Shown: positions 6,200-12,645 of the stretch, piece after piece
How positions within the stretch are numbered: the stretch's first letter is position 1
How the letters are laid out: each line of letters begins with the position of its first letter
NCBI GenBank assembly: GCA_949065595.1
Contig: CARSXK010000014.1
Coordinates: 1 to 31,033, forward strand
Direction of reading: 5' to 3'
Length of the DNA stretch: 31,033 nucleotides
From: UBA5026 sp949065595
GTDB taxonomy: Bacteria > Bacillota_I > Bacilli_A > RF39 > UBA660
The notes under the pieces: generated by a model
The model's database searches: none
Told to the model about the DNA's origin: nothing
What the model saw: only the letters and a program-made list of their open reading frames with translations
Translations under genes and position numbers: made by a program

Positions 6200-7198
6200 A
6201 TGGGAAAGGATTTGGTATTGGAAATGGAGAGAAGCGAGTTGTTAACAAAAGCCCAAATGGAAGAAATCATAAATAAATTTCGGAAGCAAAAAGAGGAATA
6301 TGAAAAGGAACATAAAGTATTTATGGCTGATGCAAGAAGAAATTTTAGAGGAAATGAAGACTATTCTTATGAAACCAAAACAAACAAGGAGAAAAGACAG
6401 TACCATATTATGAAGAGTAGCATGTGTCAATCATTTATAAAATTAAAAGGTCGATTAGCGACTGTTTGTGATGATGCCATTTGTTCAGGTGTTTACTGTC
6501 AAGGACCAGAATATTGGGGGTCATACTTTTTTAACAAAGGGTTTTTAACCAATAACGATATAGAAAAAGGGGAAATATTTGGAGTTGAGGTAGGGATTCG
6601 CTTTTGCTTTCCATGCCAATCGATTTCTGATATTCCAGAAAAATACATTTCAAAAGAAGTAGAAAAAATAGAAGAAGGATTATACTTATTGGGCTATGGA
6701 TATGGCTTTGGACAGGCACCTTGTAAAGAAATTCAAGACACACTAACACAACAATTTAACAATAATCAGTTGGAAAAATTAGATTACAAATGTTATAGAC
6801 CATGTCAGGAAGATGAATATGATGTACCAGTTTTAGAATATGAAAAAAGAGTTTTTGCAAAAAGGACTATAAAACAACGTGCCGCCACTTTATCCAATGG
6901 AGAAACTTATAATGTCGGGGATTGTGTATGGACAGAATTACAACCAGCGGAGGTTTATTTTTCTGAAATGGATCATATGATAATTTCAAAAAATATCATG
7001 TGGGGGGGAGAGCCGTTTTTTAACCTTGTAGAAAAGAATTTAAATGATATTTATATGAAAGAACTACTACAACCCTTTCCAATTTTAAGGAAAGAAGCAC
7101 AGGAACAAAGGGCAAATGCATTGGAAGAATATTCCCTTCCATCTTTAGAAAACCACCAAGAAACAGGTATGGGGAAACAATATAAAAAAACGCCTTAG
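6200..7198 (+). CDS. Hypothetical protein (332 aa)
   Basis: Not recognised. A soluble protein with no signal peptide or membrane segment. The N-terminal 65 residues are highly charged and helical (FRKQKEEYEKEHKVF, likely coiled coil). The middle contains several Cys (SSMCQSF, CDDAICSGVYCQGPEYWG, RFCFPCQS), then a Gly/Tyr stretch (LLGYGYGFGQAPC) and a second Cys pair (KCYRPCQEDEYD). A C-terminal part (NGETYNVGDCVW, MIISKNIMWGG) could be a small beta domain. I start at ATG 6200 with AAGTGAT 5 bases upstream; an in-frame GTG at 6191 lies inside that site. It has its own transcript, after the bacteriocin terminator. A link to the peptide locus is possible but unsupported. Confidence 0.6.
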   Translation: MGKDLVLEMERSELLTKAQMEEIINKFRKQKEEYEKEHKVFMADARRNFRGNEDYSYETKTNKEKRQYHIMKSSMCQSFIKLKGRLATVCDDAICSGVYCQGPEYWGSYFFNKGFLTNNDIEKGEIFGVEVGIRFCFPCQSISDIPEKYISKEVEKIEEGLYLLGYGYGFGQAPCKEIQDTLTQQFNNNQLEKLDYKCYRPCQEDEYDVPVLEYEKRVFAKRTIKQRAATLSNGETYNVGDCVWTELQPAEVYFSEMDHMIISKNIMWGGEPFFNLVEKNLNDIYMKELLQPFPILRKEAQEQRANALEEYSLPSLENHQETGMGKQYKKTP

Positions 7199-7262
7199 AA
7201 AAACAATGATTTAATCAAGGAACATTTGAGAATTCTTTTTCATAAAAATGGCAACAAATTTG

Positions 7263-7291
7263 TTGAAAAATGGGGAAAACGGTGTTATAAT
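7263..7291 (+). promoter_or_regulatory. Sigma-A promoter of rpsU-yqeY
   Basis: TTGAAA (7263-7268), a 17-base spacer, and TATAAT (7286-7291), with TG one base before the -10 (extended -10). Strong consensus, as expected for a ribosomal protein gene. Confidence 0.85.
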
Positions 7292-7320
7292 ACCTTTAGT
7301 TTCAGAAGGGAGGGAATAGT

Positions 7321-7515
7321 ATGACAAAAGTTATCGTCCAAAATGGAAACGTTGATGGTGCACTTAGAGCTTTTAAACAAAAGAATTTAAAAAGCGGCCT
7401 CCTAAAAGAAGTACGTGAAAGACAAGAAGGTTATTTGAAACCCGGAGTAAGAAGAAGAAGAGCGAGAAAAGAAGCAATTAAGAATAGTAGAAGAAGACAA
7501 AGAGAAAATTATTAA
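7321..7515 (+). CDS. rpsU: 30S ribosomal protein S21
   Basis: A 64-aa basic protein of the 30S subunit, near the anti-Shine-Dalgarno region. The N-terminus reads MTKVIVQNGNVDGALRAFKQK, and the C-terminal half is dominated by Arg and Lys (RRRRARKEA), typical of bS21. The ribosome site GAAGGGAGGG precedes the ATG. It is followed by yqeY, as in B. subtilis, with a hairpin in the 38-base gap that probably lowers expression of the second gene. Confidence 0.95.
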   Translation: MTKVIVQNGNVDGALRAFKQKNLKSGLLKEVRERQEGYLKPGVRRRRARKEAIKNSRRRQRENY

Positions 7516-7536
7516 AAGCCGTAATATGGCTTTTTC
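7514..7536 (+). terminator. Terminator/attenuator between rpsU and yqeY
   Basis: AAAAGCC (7514-7520) and GGCTTTT (7528-7534) around GTAATAT, ending in T. It would partly terminate transcripts after rpsU, giving more S21 than YqeY. Confidence 0.7.
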
Positions 7537-7553
7537 TTTAAAAGGAGACTTGT

Positions 7554-8003
7554 ATGAAAGAAAAAATATTAATTGATTTAAAAGATGCAATGAAAAAGCA
7601 AGAAAAAGAAAGACTTGCTGTGATTCGTATGGTAAAAGGTGCCATTCAAATGGAAGAATTAAATGTGAAACATGAATTGACAGATGATGAAGTCATTGGA
7701 ATTATAGCGAAGCAGATTAAAACAAGAAAAGAATCAATTACAGAATTTGAAAAAGGAAACCGTCATGATTTAATAGAAAAAACTAACAGTGAAATCGATA
7801 TTTTAAATGCATATATGCCAGAACAATTGTCTGAAGAAGAAATTGTAAAAGAAATTGAACAAGCTTTCTGTTCCCTTCATCCAACTGGACCAGCTGATAT
7901 GGGTAAATTGATGGGACATTTAACACCAATCTTCAAAGGAAGAGCGGATATGAGTATAGTAAGCAAAATCATAAAGGATCGACTTGCTTCTTTAGAAAAG
8001 TGA
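7554..8003 (+). CDS. yqeY: GatB/YqeY domain protein
   Basis: A 149-aa protein of the YqeY family, homologous to the tail domain of GatB (the amidotransferase that makes Gln-tRNA/Asn-tRNA). It is thought to be RNA-binding, but its exact task is unknown. Visible marks: an N-terminal helix with LKDAMKKQEKERLAVIRMVKGAI, a block with the IAKQIKTRKESITEFEKGNR pattern, then YMPEQLSEEEI, and a C-terminal MGKLMGHLTPIFKGRADMS block. Length equals that of B. subtilis YqeY (about 148). AAAGGAG lies before the ATG. The rpsU-yqeY order is conserved in Bacilli. Confidence 0.92.
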   Translation: MKEKILIDLKDAMKKQEKERLAVIRMVKGAIQMEELNVKHELTDDEVIGIIAKQIKTRKESITEFEKGNRHDLIEKTNSEIDILNAYMPEQLSEEEIVKEIEQAFCSLHPTGPADMGKLMGHLTPIFKGRADMSIVSKIIKDRLASLEK

Positions 8004-8018
8004 ATCAGAAACGAAAAA

Positions 8019-8052
8019 ACGACACAATAGGTAAGTGTCTTTTTTTTATAAT
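8019..8052 (+). promoter_or_regulatory. Candidate spoIIGA promoter
   Basis: TATAAT at 8047-8052, with ACGACA (8019-8024) 22 bases upstream. ACGACA shares CGACA with the 0A box TTCGACA but is not a full match. The long spacing recalls the Spo0A-activated spoIIG promoter of B. subtilis. It overlaps the yqeY terminator. Weak on its own; the gene context is the main support. Confidence 0.3.
8021..8047 (+). terminator. Terminator after yqeY
   Basis: GACAC (8021-8025) and GTGTC (8035-8039) with a 9-base loop, followed by eight T. Its T tract runs directly into the -10 of spoIIGA. Confidence 0.75.
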
Positions 8053-8067
8053 AGATATGGTGATGCG

Positions 8068-8859
8068 ATGAAACTTTATTTGGACTTGATATTTTTAATC
8101 AATTTTGGTTTTGATTTTCTTTTGTTATTAGTTGTTTCTTATTTATTAAGAAGAAATGTATCCATCAAAAAAATATGTTTTGGAGCCTTACTAGGAGGGA
8201 TGAGTATTTTTTTTCTTTTCATTCCTATGACATCATTTCTTTTGTTTATATTAAAAGTAATTGTTAGTATTGGTATGATTTTGATTACCTTTTCTTACAA
8301 AAATAGAAGATATTTTTTTCAAAATTTATTCTACCTTTACACATCCAGTATGATATTAGGTGGCTTCCTTTACTTTTTAAATGTACAATTTTCTTATAAA
8401 CAACAAGGACTTATCTTTTTTCATAATGGACTTAGCGTCAATATGATTTTTTTAATAGTAGCATCTCCCATCATTCTTTATATTTATGTCAAACAAGGGA
8501 TGAGACTTAAAAACTTCTATGCAAATACATATTCTATCAAAGTAAAAATAGGCATCAAAACATATTTTTGGAAAGCATTTATGGATACAGGAAATCGCTT
8601 AACTGATCCTTATTTTCATTATCCTGTTGTTTTGGTTGATAAACAAAAAATTGAAAAAATAGAAAATCAAGAATATATCATGGTCCCAGTACATACCATA
8701 GAGGAAAGTACAATGATTCCATGTATCCGTGCTGATACATTTGAAATTGTTGGAATGGGAATTTGCCCTCATGTGTGGATTGGCATATGCAATAATCCCA
8801 TTCAAATGGAAGGTATTGATTGTTTGTTGCACCCTAAATTAATGGAGGAATCAATATGA
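8068..8859 (+). CDS. spoIIGA: Sigma-E processing aspartic peptidase SpoIIGA
   Basis: A 263-aa membrane protein of the sporulation septum that cleaves pro-sigma-E in the mother cell after a signal (SpoIIR) from the forespore. The first ~150 residues hold five hydrophobic helices starting LYLDLIFLINFGFDFLLLL. The cytoplasmic half carries the retroviral-type aspartic protease motif MDTGNRLTDP with D173 as the catalytic residue (acting as a dimer in B. subtilis). It is shorter than B. subtilis SpoIIGA (309 aa), mostly at the C-terminus. ATG 8068 follows GGTGATGCG; upstream codons of the same frame lie in the terminator. It overlaps sigE by 4 bases (ATGA), the conserved pairing. Confidence 0.93.
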   Translation: MKLYLDLIFLINFGFDFLLLLVVSYLLRRNVSIKKICFGALLGGMSIFFLFIPMTSFLLFILKVIVSIGMILITFSYKNRRYFFQNLFYLYTSSMILGGFLYFLNVQFSYKQQGLIFFHNGLSVNMIFLIVASPIILYIYVKQGMRLKNFYANTYSIKVKIGIKTYFWKAFMDTGNRLTDPYFHYPVVLVDKQKIEKIENQEYIMVPVHTIEESTMIPCIRADTFEIVGMGICPHVWIGICNNPIQMEGIDCLLHPKLMEESI

Positions 8860-9551
8860 TAAAGAAAATAATGCAGTGGATTATTAGAATTTTTTCAGAA
8901 GAAGAAAACATATTTTTTATTGGTAGTGCAGATAAATTGCCAGAGCCATTATCCAAAGAAGAAGAGATTATGTTTGTGGAACGTTCTATGAATGGCGATT
9001 TAGAAGCAAGAAGTAAATTAATTGAACATAATTTAAGATTAGTTGTTTTTCTTTCCAAAAAGTATGAAAATACAGGAATTGATTTAGAGGATTTGGTCAG
9101 CATTGGAACCATAGGTTTAATCAAAGGCGTAAATACCTATAAACTAGATAAAAATATTAAATTAGCAACCTATGCCTCTCGTTGTATTGATAATGAAATT
9201 TTGATGTTTTTGAGAAAAAATAAAAAAAGAAGAACAGAGATTAGTTTTGAAGATAGCTTGAGTTATGACTCTGAAGGAAATGAACTTCATTTAGAAGATA
9301 TTTTAGGAACAGAAAGTGATATTGTAACCAAAGGACTAGAAGAAGAAACGGAAAAAAAGATGCTTCATAGTGAAATTGCCAAATTAAATGAAAGAGACAG
9401 AGAAATTATGACATTAAGATATGGATTAAAATCAGGTCGCGAAATGACACAAAAAGATGTTGCACAGGTGTTAGGGATTAGTCAATCCTATATATCTAGA
9501 ATTGAAAAGAAAGTCATTCGAAAATTAAAAGGCATTAGTAAAGCAGCATAA
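8856..9551 (+). CDS. sigE: RNA polymerase sporulation sigma factor SigE (pro-form)
   Basis: A 231-aa sigma-70 family factor directing early mother-cell transcription. An amphipathic, basic pro-sequence (MIKKIMQWIIRIF) comes before the sigma domain that starts near LPEPLSKEEE; SpoIIGA removes such a pro-sequence. Region 2: NLRLVVFLSKKYENTGIDLEDLVSIG is visible in pieces, with core-binding and -10 recognition parts ending LATYASRCIDNEILMFLR. Region 4: LNERDREIMTLRYGL, then the TQKDVAQVLGISQSYISRIEKK helix-turn-helix. The close match to B. subtilis SigE over regions 2 and 4, and the spoIIGA overlap, separate it from SigK. Confidence 0.95.
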   Translation: MIKKIMQWIIRIFSEEENIFFIGSADKLPEPLSKEEEIMFVERSMNGDLEARSKLIEHNLRLVVFLSKKYENTGIDLEDLVSIGTIGLIKGVNTYKLDKNIKLATYASRCIDNEILMFLRKNKKRRTEISFEDSLSYDSEGNELHLEDILGTESDIVTKGLEEETEKKMLHSEIAKLNERDREIMTLRYGLKSGREMTQKDVAQVLGISQSYISRIEKKVIRKLKGISKAA

Positions 9552-9573
9552 ATACCAAATGGGGTATTTTTTT
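9550..9573 (+). terminator. Terminator after sigE
   Basis: AAATACC and GGTATTT pair around a short loop and run into seven or more T. Confidence 0.75.
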
Positions 9574-9659
9574 GATATATATTTTTTATACAAAATGCTA
9601 TATAAATAATTTATCTAAATTTTAGGTTTATCACAAAATGATTACAAAATATAGTGAAT

Positions 9660-9687
9660 TTGACAAAGCTAAAATATTTGCTATAAT
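9660..9687 (+). promoter_or_regulatory. Sigma-A promoter upstream of small RNA/leader
   Basis: TTGACA (9660-9665) is consensus, with a 16-base spacer to TATAAT (9682-9687). Predicted transcription start near 9694. Confidence 0.75.
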
Positions 9688-9693
9688 ATGCGG

Positions 9694-9783
9694 CATTAGA
9701 CAAAGAGGAATCATAATATAGTTTGCGAGTAGGATACATATTTGCTATTTGTAAACGGGGGGGGGAAATACCCCCTTTTTTTT
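9694..9783 (+). ncRNA. Candidate small RNA or terminated leader (about 90 nt)
   Basis: Between a consensus promoter and a strong terminator there is no ORF but there is clear structure. Bases 9721-9732 pair along all 12 positions (three G-U) with 9745-9756, leaving a 12-base loop. A terminator hairpin follows at once: G-run 9757-9765, AAATA, CCCCC 9771-9775, and eight T. The gene at 9811 begins 27 bases later, so this is either an independent sRNA or a leader with an attenuator controlling that gene. It does not match any riboswitch family I can recall. The long homopolymer G run (nine G) also suggests phase-variable length. Confidence 0.5.
9757..9783 (+). terminator. Intrinsic terminator with nine-G run
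   Basis: A run of nine G (9757-9765), loop AAATA, five C (9771-9775) and eight T. Extra G give several alternative pairings. Confidence 0.8.
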
Positions 9784-9810
9784 ATGGTTTGAGTAACGAG
9801 GAGTGATACA

Positions 9811-10710
9811 ATGTTAAAAATAGGTAATTCAGAACAATTACAAAAGTGGATTAATTGGAAAATGTTAATACAACAGTATCCAAATGATTTTTTTCCAAAC
9901 AATACAGAAGAAACTTTGGAAATGTATATTCATAATTTAATACAAAATGTTTTTTACATTAATTCAAACTGTGGATTAGAGGTATATCTCAATCACGTAT
10001 TTGAACATTCTATTGATATGTATTCAGAATCGCCAACAAAAAATATTTATCCTTATATAAATTCAAAAAAAGCGATACATATAGAAAGACGCATTCGTGA
10101 TAATATCAACCGTTCTTGGGATAAAATACCTGAACAGACTAAAGAGAATGTATTTCCATATTTGATACCAAAGAAAGTCCCACCTAATCTATACTACATT
10201 GTTAGTTTATATGAATACATTAGTGGGCATTTTTATCAAATTTCAGAGGAAGAGACAAAACAAATAGAATTGTTTATAAAACAGAATCCCATTCTAATGA
10301 ATAGTGCTACAATTCCGAAAGAATATGATGATTTTAAGTTACGATTTTTTGTAAGAAAATTAATGTATGAACAATATCAGGACTATAATACTTTTGCTTA
10401 TATTGGCGCAAAAAATATTTTTGATACTATATTATCTTATGTAACAGGCACCGCCATTTCGGATAACATTCAAAATCAAATCAAATATTTGAAATACATA
10501 AAAGGTTTACTACCAAAATACCCATATCCAACTATCCTAGGAGAGGATCCTATAGCGTCAGAAAGAAACTTTATAAAGCGAACTTTACAAAAAATTCCAG
10601 ATTATAAGAAACAGCAAATTTTTAATACCTCATTTCTTTCTTGCAATACTTATATAGAATACTATGTTTCAAACATGGTGAACTACATTCAAAAAGTATA
10701 TCATAAATAA
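9811..10710 (+). CDS. Hypothetical protein (299 aa)
   Basis: Not recognised. It is soluble and probably all-helical, rich in Tyr, Asn, Ile and Lys, with no signal peptide, membrane segment or catalytic motif that I can read. It starts MLKIGNSEQLQKWINWKML; one basic patch is HIERRIRDNINRSW (about residues 90-103). AT content and codon use are more extreme than in the flanking housekeeping genes, suggesting recent acquisition or fast evolution. GAGGAG lies 8 bases before the ATG. It stands alone between a terminated leader and the heat-shock promoter, with no obvious terminator after it. The structured leader upstream suggests control of transcription read-through. Confidence 0.6.
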   Translation: MLKIGNSEQLQKWINWKMLIQQYPNDFFPNNTEETLEMYIHNLIQNVFYINSNCGLEVYLNHVFEHSIDMYSESPTKNIYPYINSKKAIHIERRIRDNINRSWDKIPEQTKENVFPYLIPKKVPPNLYYIVSLYEYISGHFYQISEEETKQIELFIKQNPILMNSATIPKEYDDFKLRFFVRKLMYEQYQDYNTFAYIGAKNIFDTILSYVTGTAISDNIQNQIKYLKYIKGLLPKYPYPTILGEDPIASERNFIKRTLQKIPDYKKQQIFNTSFLSCNTYIEYYVSNMVNYIQKVYHK

Positions 10711-10896
10711 GTTGCATAAAATATCGATGCTCTTACTTTAAATCGGATATTGATGAATTATACCAATATTAACATTGTACAATTATAAAATAAGTGGAGT
10801 GACAAAATATAATAGAAAAAGTCAGTGTATAAAATATTAACGATATCTATACCTGTTTTATACATAAAATATGTGAAATTGTCAAAAATAAATTTA
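10711..10896. other. Non-coding stretch upstream of CIRCE
   Basis: About 185 AT-rich bases with stops in all frames. No RNA gene and no convincing terminator was found here; only the region from 10897 onward has clear regulatory content. Confidence 0.35.
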
Positions 10897-10923
10897 TTAG
10901 CAATCTCATATTGACAATGCTAA
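10897..10923 (+). promoter_or_regulatory. CIRCE operator (HrcA-binding site)
   Basis: TTAGCAATC-N9-CAATGCTAA fits the CIRCE consensus TTAGCACTC-N9-GAGTGCTAA in 15 of 18 arm positions with the exact 9-base spacer. It contains the -35 hexamer of the hrcA promoter, the right place for repression by HrcA, the product of the first gene. Confidence 0.85.
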
Positions 10924-10939
10924 TAGAATATACTATAAT
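10911..10939 (+). promoter_or_regulatory. Sigma-A promoter of the hrcA operon
   Basis: TTGACA (10911-10916), a 17-base spacer, TATAAT (10934-10939): consensus on both hexamers. The -35 is embedded in CIRCE. Confidence 0.9.
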
Positions 10940-10980
10940 GAAGTAGCAGTCGGATAAAGCGAATGCTAGAGGTGATGTAA

Positions 10981-11982
10981 TTGTTAAGCCAAAAAGAAGA
11001 AGAATTATTAAAACTGATTGTAGAAAATTACATTAAGGTGGCTAGACCCATTAGTTCCAAATCTTTATGTAAAGCATTAAAATGCTCTAGTGCTACCATC
11101 AGAAATAAAATGAGTATTCTAGAAGATTTGAATTTACTTGAAAAAACACATACATCTTCTGGTAGGGTACCAAGTGAAAAAGGGTATCGATATTATGTAG
11201 ATCATATCATGCAACCAAAAGAATTAACAGGCGATGATATGTTAAAACTACAAACAGTATTTAAAAATCAATCTTTGGTACTTAGCGATGTCATCGCACG
11301 AAGCATGGAAATCATTTCCGACCTTACCAATTATACATCGATTGTACTTGGATCTTCCTCTAAAGAAAATCGGATTAGTAAAATTGAAGCAATCCCAATA
11401 GATGAAAATAATATGGTAACGATTGTTGTAACAGACAAAGGTCATGTAGAACACAAAAATGTCGCATTAGAAGAAAAAGTATCTACTTTGGAAATCAAAC
11501 AAACTGTAGATTTGATTAACAAATTTTTAATTGGAACACCCATTGATGAAGTAAGCATCAAATTAGAATTTGAAGTCAAACCAAAAATTGGAGCATCGTT
11601 AAAACAACAGAAAGCTATTTATGATGCTTTGTATAATGTACTGACTGATTTACATGAAGAGCCAAGTGTTCATGTGACAAAACCAAGTAACATCTTAAAG
11701 CAACCAGAATTCAATGATGCAGATAAAATCCGTAATATTTTAAATAAATTTGAAGACAAAGAATTTATTCAAAATGTAGTGGAAAGTGATTATGAAGATG
11801 GAACTGGAATTCATATTTACATTGGAAGTGAAAATGCATTTGATGAGGATGTAACTGTTATTAAAACCAACTATTCGGTTGGTGGGGAAGAAGGAACAAT
11901 TGCACTAATCGGACCCAAGCGAATGGAATATGATCGGGTTACAACCTTACTAGAATTTATTAAAAATCATATTAATGAATAA
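10981..11982 (+). CDS. hrcA: Heat-inducible transcription repressor HrcA
   Basis: A 333-aa repressor that binds CIRCE and is kept active by GroEL; heat titrates the chaperonin and derepresses the operon. The N-terminal winged helix is plain: LLKLIVENYIKVARPISSKSL, then SSATIRNKMSILEDLNLLEKTHTSSGRVPSEKGYRYYVD (residues about 36-75, described in pieces). The rest is the GAF-like/dimerisation domain with IGSENAF and VGGEEGTIALIGPKRMEYDR near the C-terminus. It starts with TTG: the GAGGTGAT ribosome site is 6 bases upstream, a stop (TAA) lies just before, and the first ATG would remove the DNA-binding helix. The promoter and CIRCE are directly upstream, so it is autoregulated. Confidence 0.95.
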   Translation: MLSQKEEELLKLIVENYIKVARPISSKSLCKALKCSSATIRNKMSILEDLNLLEKTHTSSGRVPSEKGYRYYVDHIMQPKELTGDDMLKLQTVFKNQSLVLSDVIARSMEIISDLTNYTSIVLGSSSKENRISKIEAIPIDENNMVTIVVTDKGHVEHKNVALEEKVSTLEIKQTVDLINKFLIGTPIDEVSIKLEFEVKPKIGASLKQQKAIYDALYNVLTDLHEEPSVHVTKPSNILKQPEFNDADKIRNILNKFEDKEFIQNVVESDYEDGTGIHIYIGSENAFDEDVTVIKTNYSVGGEEGTIALIGPKRMEYDRVTTLLEFIKNHINE

Positions 11983-11995
11983 AGGAGGAATTAGA

Positions 11996-12628
11996 GTGGA
12001 AAAAGAAATGGAATATTGTGAATGTGAGAACTGTAACTGTTCTCATGAAGAACCATGCAATTGCGAACAAACATGCGAATGTCCTGATTGTACTTGTAAT
12101 CAAGATGGCTCTTGTGAGGGAGAAACAGGTGGAACAACACACAATCTCAAAAAAGAAAAAAAAGACAAAAATAAGAAAAGAATAGAAGAATTAGAACTTC
12201 AAGTCAAAGAATTAGAAGACAAAAGTTTACGCGATAAAGCAGAACTCATCAATTACCGAAAACGAAAAGAAGAAGAAATGTCTCGCATTTTAAAATATAG
12301 CAATGAAGACATTGTAAAACAATTACTTCCTGTAGTAGATAATTTTGAAAGAGCCATTAAAATGGATGATTCCAATTTAGATGATCAAGTTTCCAAATTT
12401 TTAGAAGGATTCAAAATGATTTATTGTAATTTAACTAACATTTTAGAAAGTGTAGAAGTAAAAGCCATCGATGGCATCAATCAACCATTTGATCCTGCAT
12501 ACCATGAAGCTGTTTTAACAGAAAAGCAAGAAAACGTAGAATCAGGTCAGGTATTGGAAGTATTACAAAAAGGATATTTACTCAAAGATAGAGTAATCAG
12601 ACCTGCGATGGTCAAAGTAAGTGAATAA
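11996..12628 (+). CDS. grpE: Nucleotide exchange factor GrpE with Cys-rich N-terminal extension
   Basis: GrpE releases ADP from DnaK. This 210-aa version has the usual core: a long coiled coil (about 60-110; RIEELELQVKELEDKS, then AELINYRKRKEEEM), helix LPVVDNFERAI, and the beta-wing with FDPAYHEAV and VLQKGYLLKDRVIRPAMVKV. The unusual part is residues 8-40: eleven Cys (8, 10, 13, 15, 21, 23, 27, 29, 32, 34, 40), five of the pairs as CxC (CEC, CNC, CNC, CEC, CTC), among acidic residues and no aromatic except Y7. This looks like a metallothionein-type metal or redox module placed before the coiled coil. The GTG start at 11996 has AGGAGG 7 bases upstream; the ATG at 11975 lies inside hrcA. Confidence 0.93.
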   Translation: MEKEMEYCECENCNCSHEEPCNCEQTCECPDCTCNQDGSCEGETGGTTHNLKKEKKDKNKKRIEELELQVKELEDKSLRDKAELINYRKRKEEEMSRILKYSNEDIVKQLLPVVDNFERAIKMDDSNLDDQVSKFLEGFKMIYCNLTNILESVEVKAIDGINQPFDPAYHEAVLTEKQENVESGQVLEVLQKGYLLKDRVIRPAMVKVSE

Positions 12629-12645
12629 AGGAAAGGTGAATAGAT

